Source: Diaporthe sp. PMI_573 (taxonomy: Eukaryota; Ascomycota; Sordariomycetes; Diaporthales; Diaporthaceae). Taken from it: 64,000 bases of DNA. Each line of letters opens with the position of its first letter. The first letter of the stretch is position 1. Shown piece after piece: positions 49,471-59,510 of this stretch. The DNA is taken from contig JAJTUP010000098.1 of the NCBI GenBank assembly GCA_021399435.1, positions 1 to 64,000 on the forward strand, given 5' to 3'. The position numbers and the translations under genes were made by a program. A model generated the notes under the pieces. The model saw only the letters and a list, made by a program, of their open reading frames with translations. It made no database searches and was not told the origin of the DNA.

Positions 49471-52400
49471 ATGTCATCCGGCAGCACACCCGAAGACCAG
49501 CTTGCAGCTGAGGAACTGCAGTACGAAGATAATGACCCGTTCACGTACGAAGATATCAGCGAGGGGAGCAAGATACCTATCAAGGTCTGGAAGAAGGCAA
49601 CAGACCCAATATACTGGGACCAACCCATCGAAATCGATGCGGCACCATCGGCGACCCAGCTGACTACATACTTCGCACGGGTCATGATGGATATTGTCCA
49701 TCTCGATCTAAAAGGCGAAAACCTCCGTAGTACGATATACAACGACCTCGAGGGATGGACAACATACCAATTTGAACAAGTCAACCGTACGTTTCGAAAG
49801 GAGTTTCTTCAGATTCTCGAAGACAAGGACATAAAAATACCTTCAGGCCCAAGCGTACGATATGCAGACAAGTTAGCGAGAATCCTAGAAGGGGAAGAGG
49901 ACCAATCACCAAAGCAACCTCGTACAGCTCAGCATGCAGAGGGTTCTGCACGTAGCCAAACCAGGGAAAGATCCCCTCCCCAGCCAATCCGACGTACAGT
50001 TGAAAACCAAGCACCTCGGGTCGTACAAGCCGAAGAAGTAGCACCGAGTGCATTCGACATCCCTCGACCCGCGCGAGCCCAAACAGCCGAAACACAGGGT
50101 GTACGACAAGCACCCCCAGGAATAAGGTTTACGCAGGAGGTAGACAACTTCCCTCAGTACGCTCGTACAGAAGCCACGGCACAGTCAGTGTACCCAGGAG
50201 ACATTACATACGACCTACCGCCAACACGAGTCATATACAATGGCCCCATTGACCCACAGAAGGTGGCTACATTTCAAAAAGGCTGGAGAAAAGATAGGAA
50301 CTATACTGGAAAGCCGTACGACCTCCTTTATGATAAGGTACGAATCTTTATAAGTCACTGCCGGAGATTACAGATTGCAGAAGATCAATATCATGCTGTA
50401 TTCCCTGATATTCTCTCAGACCGTGCGGAAGAGTTCTATCTATATCATATTGGACCAGAGAAAAGGTGGGACGAGATCTATAACCTATTAGATACCCACT
50501 TCAACACAAACATCAACCATAATGTCTACTGGGCAGATTGGACAACTCTTTCTTTCGTACGATTAAGAAGGGAAAGCCCAGAAAAGACAATGGTCGACAC
50601 TCTGGAAACGCTTCTAGATAGACTCCAACTCGTACAACGAGCCCTGGGAGAAGGATACCAGGGGGAAGTGCCCCTACGCACGACCGTCACCCGAGCATGT
50701 CGAGGAGTACCACAGCTGGAAGCAGCTCTCGTACAACAAAAGCCAACGTGCGAAGCACTGTTCTCCGACTTGCGCGCATCACTTCAGGTTGCTATGGACC
50801 GAGAATCCACAAGGCAATTCCTTTCGCACGACGACCAGGCAGATATTAACTTTGTCGACCGACGATATACTTTGAATTTCAAGAACCGGCAAAAACAGCC
50901 GTACAACAAGGGAAGGTTCTCTAAACAGATAATCCCTTTCCGTGCGGCAAATCCGGGCCCAAGTCGACAACCCTTCCGATTTACACGTACGAGTAACCCA
51001 AACAAGAAATGCTTTGTGTGCAAAAAGGAAGGCTGCTGGTCAACAAATCACTCAGAACTGGAGAGGAAGCGTGCGAGAGATCAATACTTCCAAGCGTGCG
51101 AGATCTTAGAACAAGATATCTCACACGAAGAGTTCACGTCATACATACTCGACTATGAAGGCGAGAATCCAGTGATAATAGAGTCGGACGACGACGATCC
51201 GGACACAGGAGATGAAACGCAGTCAACATACCTGATGGATTCAGCTTTTCATCACCGGACGACAGGCGAAGACATCTTTTCAGCACCAAAGACAGTAGAG
51301 GCAAGCCAGTTCGTACTACAAGACCCATATAGTGTGGTCTATCAGGGCGAACTGTGGGATACTGGAGCTGCAAAGTTCTCTACAGTCGGAAAACCACAGG
51401 TGCTTGCGTACCTTCGTGAGAACCCTCGTACGAAGGTATCCTGGAAGCCGGGGAAGGCCCAAGTACGGTTCGGCGCACATTCTTCCATCTCACCCATTGG
51501 TACGATCAAGATACACAACCCTCTCGGACGTGTTACATACCATATCTTGGATACGTCAACACCATTCCTCTTTTCGTTGCGCGACGCCGACAGGCTGAAG
51601 GCATACTTCAACAATGTCCAAAACGTGATCGTACGAAAGGATGGGAAGATTATTCCAGTTGTGCGAAAGTGGGGCCATCCTTTCTTCAACATCAGCCGTA
51701 CGGAAGCGGGAGCATTTTTCACAGAAGCACAACTGAGGAGACTCCACCGAAGATTTGGACACCCCCGTACGGAACGTCTTTATCGACTCTTGAAAAGTGC
51801 AGGACATACAGATGTCGAAGAGTCCGTACTGGAGAAGATTCAGAAATTCTGCCATCATTGCCAGTCGCACGACCCGGCTCCAAAAAGGTTTAAGTTCTCA
51901 ATCAAGGACGAAAGCCACTTCAACTACGAGATAGTTATCGACGTCGTACGATTAGGCAGCCGAAATGCACTACATGTGATAGATGCAGACACAAGCTTCC
52001 AAGCCGCAACTTTCCTCAAATCATTATCCGCACGGGACACATGGAACGCACTATGTCAATGTTGGATATATGCATATACCGGCCCGCCTGACCACATCGT
52101 ACATGACCCAGGGACCAATTTTGCATCAGAAGAGTTCCGAAATAGTGCAAAGATCATGGGTATCTCGTGCGAAGAGATGCCAGTGGAAGCACACTGGGCT
52201 GTGGGGAAGGTAGAAAGATCCCATGCACCGCTAAGAAGAGCGTACAACATTCTGATGGCTGAAATCGGCCATTGTACGGATGAAGAGACGGTGCTCCAGA
52301 TGGCAGTCAAGGCTCTGAACGACACAGCAGGCCCAAATGGAATCGTACCCACACTTTTGGTTTTTGGAGCATATCCAAGAATCAACAATGACTCTCCACC

Positions 52401-53502
52401 CTCACCAAACATCGTACAAAGAGCTGAGGCTGTCCAGAAAGCCATGAGAATGCTAAAGTCTATTCGTGCGGAAGTTGACATCAACCGCGCGATCAACACA
52501 AGAAATGGCCCAAATACGCACGAAGTGCTATCCCTCCCGCTTAGAAGCGAGGTCATGGTCTGGAGAGAAAACAAAGGGTGGTCTGGACCGTACGAAATCA
52601 AAGGAATCGATGGGTACACGATAACTGTTGACATGGTCAACGGCCCAACACAGTTTCGTGCAACCCACGTCAAACCTTACTACCGGTCCAACGAGATCGT
52701 ACAACCAGATAGTGACGATCCCCCGGAACCACCTAGGCCAGAACCAGCTCAGCCCAGAAAGAGAGGAAGACCAAGGAAGAACGCCGTACGGTCATCACCG
52801 AGACAATTCCTCACCCAAAAAGAGAGGGACAACTACGACCTAGCGGTGAAGCTCCGGCAAGACAATATTATCACGACTCCCGGAGCTCCGTACGAAGAGT
52901 CAGATGCCATTGAAATTGACGCGCTGGCAAATGAGCGTGTGTTCCGTTTCGTACGCTATGATCCTGTGACGTACGATGGCCTAAGGATTTTTGATACCCG
53001 GATGGTACGAGAGGTCAAGAACAAGTCGACTAAGCCAGTCGAAAAGTCAAGGCTCGTCGTACAAGGCTTCGGTGATGAAGGGAAGGAGATAATCCTTACT
53101 CAAGCACCAACAATTCAACGAATGAGCCAACGTATGATTCTGGCCCTGGCTCCAACCCTCGTACTATTCTTCGGAGTAAGAGGAGAACTGCGGGATATCA
53201 CACAGGCATACACACAGTCGCACGATCCACTCACAAGGACAATTATCGCACGACTACCGGTCGAACTGCGAGATAGATACCCGCCAGACACAGTTCTCCT
53301 TATTGAGAAACCTTTGTACGGCCTAGCAGAATCCGGCCTACACTGGTACAAAACCTACCATACACACCACACAGAGCGATTTCATTTGCGAGGAGCACGC
53401 AATCACTATTCCTTGATGCGAAGAAATGCAAATTTAAGTCACGGCCAGGCAGCTTTGCGGTATATACGATGTCGCTGTGGAGCAACACGTCTTAGAGCGT
53501 GA
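49471..53502 (+). CDS. Ty1/copia Gag-Pol polyprotein, truncated in reverse transcriptase
   Basis: 1343 codons from the ATG at 49471. Gag covers roughly residues 1-510. A zinc knuckle of altered order follows (C514-x2-C517-x4-C522-x4-H527). The aspartic protease has D630-T-G. A GAG-pre-integrase H/C region lies at ~755-810. Integrase has D824, D879 and E915 (35 residues between the last two). A basic linker (R-K-R-G-R-P-R-K) lies near 1100. Reverse transcriptase starts at ~1125, with K-S-R-L-V-V-Q, L-T-Q-A-P-T-I-Q-R, D-I-T-Q-A-Y and K-P-L-Y-G-L-A-E. It ends before the catalytic Y-V-D-D, and no RNase H is present. The frame has no internal stop, so the deletion is probably recent. CGTACG-type words are strikingly dense throughout. 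Confidence 0.92.
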   Translation: MSSGSTPEDQLAAEELQYEDNDPFTYEDISEGSKIPIKVWKKATDPIYWDQPIEIDAAPSATQLTTYFARVMMDIVHLDLKGENLRSTIYNDLEGWTTYQFEQVNRTFRKEFLQILEDKDIKIPSGPSVRYADKLARILEGEEDQSPKQPRTAQHAEGSARSQTRERSPPQPIRRTVENQAPRVVQAEEVAPSAFDIPRPARAQTAETQGVRQAPPGIRFTQEVDNFPQYARTEATAQSVYPGDITYDLPPTRVIYNGPIDPQKVATFQKGWRKDRNYTGKPYDLLYDKVRIFISHCRRLQIAEDQYHAVFPDILSDRAEEFYLYHIGPEKRWDEIYNLLDTHFNTNINHNVYWADWTTLSFVRLRRESPEKTMVDTLETLLDRLQLVQRALGEGYQGEVPLRTTVTRACRGVPQLEAALVQQKPTCEALFSDLRASLQVAMDRESTRQFLSHDDQADINFVDRRYTLNFKNRQKQPYNKGRFSKQIIPFRAANPGPSRQPFRFTRTSNPNKKCFVCKKEGCWSTNHSELERKRARDQYFQACEILEQDISHEEFTSYILDYEGENPVIIESDDDDPDTGDETQSTYLMDSAFHHRTTGEDIFSAPKTVEASQFVLQDPYSVVYQGELWDTGAAKFSTVGKPQVLAYLRENPRTKVSWKPGKAQVRFGAHSSISPIGTIKIHNPLGRVTYHILDTSTPFLFSLRDADRLKAYFNNVQNVIVRKDGKIIPVVRKWGHPFFNISRTEAGAFFTEAQLRRLHRRFGHPRTERLYRLLKSAGHTDVEESVLEKIQKFCHHCQSHDPAPKRFKFSIKDESHFNYEIVIDVVRLGSRNALHVIDADTSFQAATFLKSLSARDTWNALCQCWIYAYTGPPDHIVHDPGTNFASEEFRNSAKIMGISCEEMPVEAHWAVGKVERSHAPLRRAYNILMAEIGHCTDEETVLQMAVKALNDTAGPNGIVPTLLVFGAYPRINNDSPPSPNIVQRAEAVQKAMRMLKSIRAEVDINRAINTRNGPNTHEVLSLPLRSEVMVWRENKGWSGPYEIKGIDGYTITVDMVNGPTQFRATHVKPYYRSNEIVQPDSDDPPEPPRPEPAQPRKRGRPRKNAVRSSPRQFLTQKERDNYDLAVKLRQDNIITTPGAPYEESDAIEIDALANERVFRFVRYDPVTYDGLRIFDTRMVREVKNKSTKPVEKSRLVVQGFGDEGKEIILTQAPTIQRMSQRMILALAPTLVLFFGVRGELRDITQAYTQSHDPLTRTIIARLPVELRDRYPPDTVLLIEKPLYGLAESGLHWYKTYHTHHTERFHLRGARNHYSLMRRNANLSHGQAALRYIRCRCGATRLRA

Positions 53503-54282
53503 AGCAAAATCTGCCCGCGTAGGAGTTACGCACGAGGAGGATGTTTATGCTGAGGCTTCACATGAGGAGGAAGCTCTTGCTGAGATTGTATGCGAGGAGC
53601 AAACATGGCGGCCAATGGAAGGTCTGGAATCTGTGTTGGTATATGTGTTTGTGGCAGTGGGTGGTCTCTACAGGTCTCTCACCTGCGGCGCAGTACTGGA
53701 ACCCTCGGGTCATTTGGAGAGAGTCAACATCGACCAGAGATTCTTGCCACCGCAACGGCTGTAGAGAGACCAAGCACGCGATGCAGCTAGCTCATGATGG
53801 CACATTATATTCTATTGAACATGGAATTGAAGTCTGCCAAGGAATGGTGGCTTCCATGACCGTCGAGTATCAACGATAGACACCCTTTTTGCATGGTGCA
53901 GTGGTATAATGATTGTCACTGATTGGCGGCGTTGCTTCTCATCTGGACCTTTAGCTGATCAAATCGCTCGTAGCTGTCGCGGGGAACCCTCGTATCATGC
54001 CTATCCCGTTCCACTTCAGGTATATCCAGACGGATACTTCCAGATGTTGCTCTCTCAACTGCTCGGAGAGCATTTTCACTCTGTAAGAGCTGTTGATCAA
54101 ACGCAGCAGCGCTGACCACAGGGTTTGCATCTTGCTTTCTGGTACTACTCTGCCCAGTGCTCGACGCCGATGAGTAAACTTAAGAGCCCCCCTGACTAAC
54201 ATTTGTCAAAGTTGGACTTATCATACTTGGGTTAGTTATCTTCCTCCTTTGGAAATATCGACGCTCCCGCGCACTTGTGCCT
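53503..54282. other. No supportable gene
   Basis: Frames at 53541-53879 continue some way past the copia breakpoint but have no domain. A tRNA A-box-like word (TGGTGCAGTGGTA) at 53895-53907 lacks a B box and cloverleaf. Confidence 0.4.
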
Positions 54283-54585
54283 GTATGTTTGGTGGTTCGA
54301 TGTTTGGTGGCTATAGCTTTGATGGCTGTATGTTTGGTGGCTAAGTGGCTGTATATTCCGTGGCTGTACGTTTGGTGGCTATAGGTTTGGTGGCTATAGA
54401 TTTGGTGACAGTATGTTCAGTGGCTGTATATTCCGTGGCTGTACGTTTGATGGCTGTATGTTTGGTGACAGTATGTTCAGTGGCTGTATGTTTGGTGGCT
54501 GTATGTTTGGTGGCTGTATGTTTTGGTTGCTGTATGTTTGGTGGCTGTATGTTTGGTGGCTGTATGTTTTGGTGGCTGTATGGCA
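54283..54585 (+). repeat. Minisatellite, ~15-bp unit TTTGGTGGCTGTATG
   Basis: About 20 tandem copies with point variants. Units stay in one frame on both strands, giving an artificial repeated peptide. The array ends ~10 bp before the pogo relic that follows. Confidence 0.9.
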
Positions 54586-54594
54586 CCAGGGTGA

Positions 54595-54990
54595 CTATTG
54601 GCCCAGATTACCTAGCCGTCTGCGGTAGGCCCTCTTTAGGGAGGAAAAGACTCCGAGATTGAGAGGTTGAAGGACGTGAGAGGAATGAGGAGGCAAAATA
54701 GAGCAATAGTGTATTACTCTGAAAGCACTGCCACATAAATTTCGTTGTTGTATGGCTTCCGTGGCCGTCCATAATGAGTAGTCGCTTCTCGGAGGGGTCT
54801 GTAGGCTGGGTATTAGGAATGAAGACTTTCTGGAGCCATTCAATAGCCACTTCGTTATTAGTCCATGCATTTGCTGTTGCTGTAAACTTCCAGCCTTTGT
54901 ATAGACCCAAAGCTGTTGGAAACCACTACTGTTGGACCGTTTTCCCCTTAATGATAACCAATGGACATAGCGACTGGCCAGTTGCTGAGA
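54595..54990 (-). pseudogene. pogo/Fot1 transposase fragment, catalytically broken
   Basis: Minus-strand similarity to the intact enzyme covers Q-Q-W-F-P-T, K-F-T-A-T-A-N-A-W and W-L-Q-K-V-F, then L-L-I-M-D-G-H-G-S-H (second catalytic Asp present). A frameshift moves the rest to another frame, with L-Q-P-L-N where the third catalytic Asp should be. The Asp-to-Asn change is a G-to-A transition, as RIP produces. N- and C-terminal parts are missing. Confidence 0.85.
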
Positions 54991-56282
54991 TACACTCTAG
55001 AAAACAAGTCCATACTCTAATCCCAGAGTCTTTTCTAAACGCTGTACGTGTTGTAGCACTTCCTAGGACTAGACCATTCTGTTACACGATAGCGTATTCT
55101 ACGACGCCCATGTCATCACAACGTAATGACCTCTATGTGTCCCGGCCATCCCGGGGGACCCTGGCCCCAGATATGAAAGGTAGGGGCTACAGCCTGTAGC
55201 CCTTTCCCCAGCAAGGCGTAACCTACCCCTGGGGTTCGGCGATATCCTTGCTAGTGCAATTTAGTACTTGTGTATTTAAAAAACAGGGCCTAGTTCCAAA
55301 TGAAGAGATCGAGCATTCGAATCTGTGTTGTATTTTTGCTTACAGCATTTGTAAAACAAGACCCGGTCAGGGACGGAGGAAGGGCGATAAAGCCAACCCC
55401 TAATTAAGAATTATGAAATGAAGTCTTGGTGTCTATGATCTCGCCAGTCTGCTTAAATGCAAGCCACTTGAAAGGTTAGAAAAGTACGTTCAGAAAGCCA
55501 TTGGCGGCCGCGGTAACGACCGACTTCGCTCGTTCAATACCTACTCACTACAGGTAACACGAACTATGGCGGCTAGTTCGGATATTCAGTGAGGAAAAGC
55601 TCCTGGTCTGTATTGTCTTCCCATAGTCGTACCTTACTCTTCTCCGGGACATGACATGTGATCTTGGTGGCACTGGCGGCCTCTCTGGTCTTGATGTCAC
55701 ATCTTACTGAAGGCCTTGCGATCTGCCCGGCTCGGCTGAACGGCGCCGCTTTGCGCGGGCGGGGTGGAGGATGGCGTGTGTCGATCGCGCCTCCGCAGTA
55801 CCACACTGCATGCTCGTGACCATTGGATCGCTCAGATGCAGCTTCTGCACTTCGACACCGAGTCTTCTCATTCACAGAAAAAGTCTCGACATTTTAGCTT
55901 CCATTAAGAATACACGGGATCTCTTTATATCCTTGTGTATTACTTTGGATGGATTTGACGTTCGGGATCCCAATAATTCTGAAATGATGAACATGTCGTG
56001 TTTATCCATCACGCCGTATCACCGGCCTGGGATACATCACGTTACTAACATGCTGCGAGGACAACCTCATGATAAAGATTCTGCGCCACAATCAAATGCC
56101 TGGTCAAAGAGCCGAGATGAGATGCTGTGGACCCATATGTTTATCAGGCAGTCTCCAGCTCAGGTGCCCACAGGTATCACTAGCGAAATCATAACAAATC
56201 CTGCTTCGCGGTGCATTTTCAGATTACGTATCGTAGGGCGCTATGAAACGATGTTTCTTATCGCCGAAGGGATGAGAATCTA
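54991..56282. other. No supportable gene
   Basis: Open frames at 55573-55875 (minus) and 55771-56304 (plus) overlap each other and lack domains. A pogo 3'/5' flank may extend to ~55080. Confidence 0.35.
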
Positions 56283-56537
56283 TAATACACTGCCAATTTT
56301 GTAAAAGCGCCACCAGTAATCCCAAACCGGGTTCGAAGTCGCATGGAAGGTACCGAATGTAGGCAGGAAAGGCACAGGTGTCGCTGGGCCTTGCGCACTA
56401 TATTCACCGTACAGGAAGTTTTCCTGAGCCGCCAAATAAAGGGTTTCATCGACGTTATAGTATCGCAAATAATTGTAGGCGCCTGTATGTTGGACTTCTG
56501 AGTGACCATCCACCGCCGTTGGGGACAAGTCGCTCAC
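56283..56537 (-). CDS. Unidentified exon with upstream acceptor site
   Basis: 85 codons, aromatic-rich (Y-N-Y-L-R-Y-Y, W-D-Y-W-W-R-F). It is preceded on the minus strand by GGCTAACAATA ... CTGAATAG, a plausible branch point and acceptor (~56550). No upstream exon or family is identified. Composition argues for a real exon of a partial gene. Confidence 0.3.
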
Positions 56538-56737
56538 GTAGCTGAACCTATTCAGAGAATCTAGAAAAAGTATTGTTAGCCTAAGCAGATCAAGATGGTT
56601 AGTGAACTAATTACATGAAAAAATTGCGAATTTATATTTACCCACGGCAGTATCACAAGACGAAGGTCCTGTATATATGGTCCTGTGTGAGTCTACATGC
56701 CTTCTCCATCATGACGAGGCTGCTAATAAACATGGGC

Positions 56738-56854
56738 CAGTGTGATTGCGGTCATAGCGGAATGAATGTAAATGCAAAAGTATCGTGTTCAATATGCTTG
56801 AAAGATAGGTGTAATAACTGTCATATCGAACCCCGTAAGGTTAGCGAAACCTGA
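56738..56854 (+). CDS. Short zinc-ribbon-like protein or first exon
   Basis: From the ATG at 56738, 38 residues with M-G-Q-C-D-C, then C-S-I-C and R-C-N-N-C. This cysteine-pair layout (C-x-C ... C-x2-C ... R-C-x2-C) is common in small fungal zinc-binding proteins. A donor-like GTAAGG after H-I-E-P suggests that coding may continue in a later exon, which I could not place. Confidence 0.35.
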   Translation, partial: QCDCGHSGMNVNAKVSCSICLKDRCNNCHIEPRKVSET

Positions 56855-57104
56855 TTGTTTTCGAGGGTGTTGGGTGGTTCGTATCTTGCGGAAAAGCTTA
56901 CTGTGCGATCCGGACTGCTGCCGCTTAATTAGCAAGGAATGGGTGGTATACCTCTCCACTTCAAAGACATGTCAAGTGTAAAAGTTAAATGTAAGCAAGT
57001 AAGGTTCATCTGGCGACTGGTGGAGTAGATGTTGGGCGTGAATGGAGGCAGTAGAGAGGCTGAAGTTTGGGATGACAATTTTGGAAGATAGGTGTGCGTT
57101 TTAT

Positions 57105-57659
57105 ATGGCCACAGCTGGATTTAGGTATTCAAAGATATGGCGCAACATGGGGTTCTCCGCCTCGGTAAATGGCTTATTGCCCGATACAATATAATGTACA
57201 AGGAGTTGCCTGAAACTTGCTTCTGTTAAAGGACTTGATAAACATGTTGGCGATTGCCTGGTCACGTGGCTGGGAGACGTCTAATTTGAAGGCGTCTGCA
57301 ATTGATCTCTGTGTAGGCCGTGGTGGTTGGCTAGATCTATGCTTCTCCATTACCCCCTTGGGCTGGCTGGCAGGTGCGGTGATCTGGTGGGCTTTGTAGA
57401 GGTGGTCCATCATATTTACTGTGCCTTTTTCCTTGTACGCAGCTGGCTTGTGGCTTCTCATTTACACACAGAGTTTGCAAAGCCAGTGGCGGTCTCTGCC
57501 ATCTTTCTCGATGTCATAATCGCGTGTGCGCTCGCTGTGGGTCCAGCCAGCCCAGCGCGCTGTTTCAAAGAGACCATCCAAGGCCTGGACGTCGTCAGGA
57601 GGAGGAGGAACGAGGGGATGATCGACAGGAATATCAACGGGAGATACGTTGTCATCCAT
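57105..57659 (-). pseudogene. hAT transposase BED-finger fragment, copy 2, degraded
   Basis: Homologous to copy 1 at 44330-44663 but extending further. After the BED finger come a Pro/Gln linker, D-A-F-K-L-D and, after a frameshift at ~57230, the segment L-L-V-H-Y-I-V-S and F-E-Y-L-N-P. Relative to copy 1 it has lost 27 bp in frame, and a CAA codon after C-V has become TAA (C-to-T), cutting the protein at ~66 residues. ATG 57659. Confidence 0.8.
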
Positions 57660-57699
57660 AATATAGGCCTGTAGGCATTGCTTGGTGTCACAGAACGAG

Positions 57700-58248
57700 G
57701 CATCACGCGTACATCACGCGTGTATGTCGCGCCAAGCCTCTATCGTGGTTGTATTGACCGGCTTACCGGCAAAGGTATCCGCTTGGCGCATAAGGAACTT
57801 AATGTAATAAATTTCCTTCATGCCTGTTCCAGACTAACCTCTGCCACGTCGCTATCGTGAGCAGCAAGACTATGAGCAATATGAAGAGGATCAACTTCTC
57901 TGGCTTCGACTCCACCACTGACCTGAGAAGCGTGGCTACTATCCTCGGACACCTCCAACTCGACGAGTTATACTTGCTGGCTCGCCCAAACACGATCACA
58001 CCATGATCAGCCTCTTGAGGAATCTGTGAGAAACAGGCCGGGTGGTTTAATATTCTCTCTAGGCAGCAACGCTACGGACAGCGAGGGTGTTGTATACTTC
58101 TTCTCACTTGGCCTCCGGATTGACGTCCAGAATGGATATAAAAATCGGCTGAATCCCCGCCTTATCCAGTCCGACGCTTCTACCGTTCCAGACACAACTA
58201 CCACGAGCACTGGATTACTCGGTCATTGTTTTCCTCCTTTGCTGCCTT
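57700..58248. other. hAT 5' flank and unassigned sequence
   Basis: 57700-57765 still matches the flank of copy 1 (GCATCACGCGTACATCACG). Beyond that, a 44-codon frame at ~57873-58004 is unrecognised. Confidence 0.4.
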
Positions 58249-59040
58249 TTGTACACAATGAACTCCAATACTCCGCGGTATATGTTAATTGAGCATTCAC
58301 CACGGGTGAGGATAGCTTGCCGGCATTGCCGGGCACGAAAGACAAGATGCTCACCCCAAAGGCCATGCGAGAATTGCACTCGAGCAAGTATCGAGTGCAA
58401 AGATGACACAGTCATCGCAGACAAAATTCGTTACATAGGCAGTGTGCCGCAAACAACGCAACCGCCGACCTTTGGCCTCGACAATGTCCAGTCAGACTTT
58501 GCACTCCCTATTCCGCTGGACTTTCTTGGTACCAGTGGTTTTAGGCAACTTCACCAATCACTTGAGGGAACGGTCTCCCACGATGAGCCTGTCGAGGACA
58601 TCTCAAATACGATGCGGTCGAACGACTTCGACGAAATCAACCCCCTGACGCACGGCCAGCAGCGATCTTACTACAACCTTCCGTTCTCTATTCCCCAGTC
58701 CCCGAGTCCTTTTTACGGCATGGTCCCCTTCCAACGAGGCGCGTATAACAAATAGCGGGGCTGAGGCTAAATGCACAATCAGTCACACGGATTATACTGA
58801 CACTTTACCTGTCGCACCGGAGATCTCGCAACCATTAGAGGCTCCCTTCAACTACTTTTCACTCAACGGTGACCACTCTTAGTTCTATTCCGCCGCTGAT
58901 CGAAACCCGAGCTATGCGAGTCCTATGGGTGCCAATGACGACTAGTTTGTTGTCACTAAACCCGAAGAGTTTGAACAAAACGAGAAGACAGCGGAGAAAT
59001 ACCGGTGTGCCACTTCTAACTCTCCTTCACGCTGTTACAT
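58249..59040 (+). pseudogene. Zn(II)2Cys6 transcription factor, broken by TAG stops
   Basis: Residues 24-50 form a perfect binuclear zinc cluster (C24-x2-C27-x6-C34-x5-C40-x2-C43-x6-C50) preceded by basic residues. This is the DNA-binding domain of the Gal4-type, fungus-specific regulators. The first frame runs 168 residues with a Ser/Pro/Gln-rich linker to a TAG at 58755. In a neighbouring frame protein-like sequence continues to ~59040 with two TAG codons (near 58880 and 58948), in positions where CAG (Gln) would fit. No middle-homology (fungal_trans) domain is visible. It is probably a mutated regulator. Confidence 0.6.
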
Positions 59041-59510
59041 TTCCCTGTCCAGTGTTGGGCCGCGTCGGACTGTTCGTTATGTATTCCTATTATTGGACTG
59101 TTCGTTATGTATTCCTATTTCGTCGCCGGTGCACGGAACACGAAACATCCTTTGCAAGAGCATGTATTAAGAACCCTCGCATTGGCTTAGTACTACTCTC
59201 TCTGGTTGTGCTCGGTATGTGGTGGTTGACTTGATTTCCTGCTGCATGAGGATGTTAGTATCATGTGGTCGCTGCGGCACAGAGCACGAAACATTGGAGG
59301 TAAGAGGGCTGAGGTTATATTGAAAACCTTAATTGCTTGTACAACACCGCTTGACTCTGGCTCTAGCTCTGACCCTTGCAGCAAAGTCTGTGTTTCTACT
59401 TTATTTGAATCAACCCCGTCCCCATGGTCTTTCTCCGGATCATTTCAATTTCCGGCCCAATCTATTGCAATACTGTGTGCTGCACCATATTCCGTCAAAA
59501 TCTTTGAATC
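59041..59510. other. Unassigned; short imperfect internal repeats
   Basis: CTGTTCGTTATGTATTCCTATT occurs twice (near 59070 and 59097), and GAACACGAAACAT/GAGCACGAAACAT occurs at ~59138 and ~59283. No gene is supported. Confidence 0.4.

Larger units (their letters stand above)
48931..53502 (+). mobile_element. Ty1/copia LTR retrotransposon, 3'-truncated
   Basis: It starts with a 211-bp LTR (48931-49141, TGTTGG ... TTCAACA) and a ~330-bp leader, then one long gag-pol frame. The element loses similarity inside reverse transcriptase (~53400), and the RNase H region, polypurine tract and 3' LTR are absent, so it cannot transpose. The sequence after 53503 is unrelated. Confidence 0.9.

Noticed and set aside
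53890..53960. tRNA A-box-like TGGTGCAGTGGTA
   Set aside because: No B box follows at the right distance and no cloverleaf forms.
54345..54662. Open frames over the 15-bp minisatellite as a repetitive membrane protein
   Set aside because: A 15-bp unit is a multiple of three, so all frames stay open by periodicity; no start context or domain.
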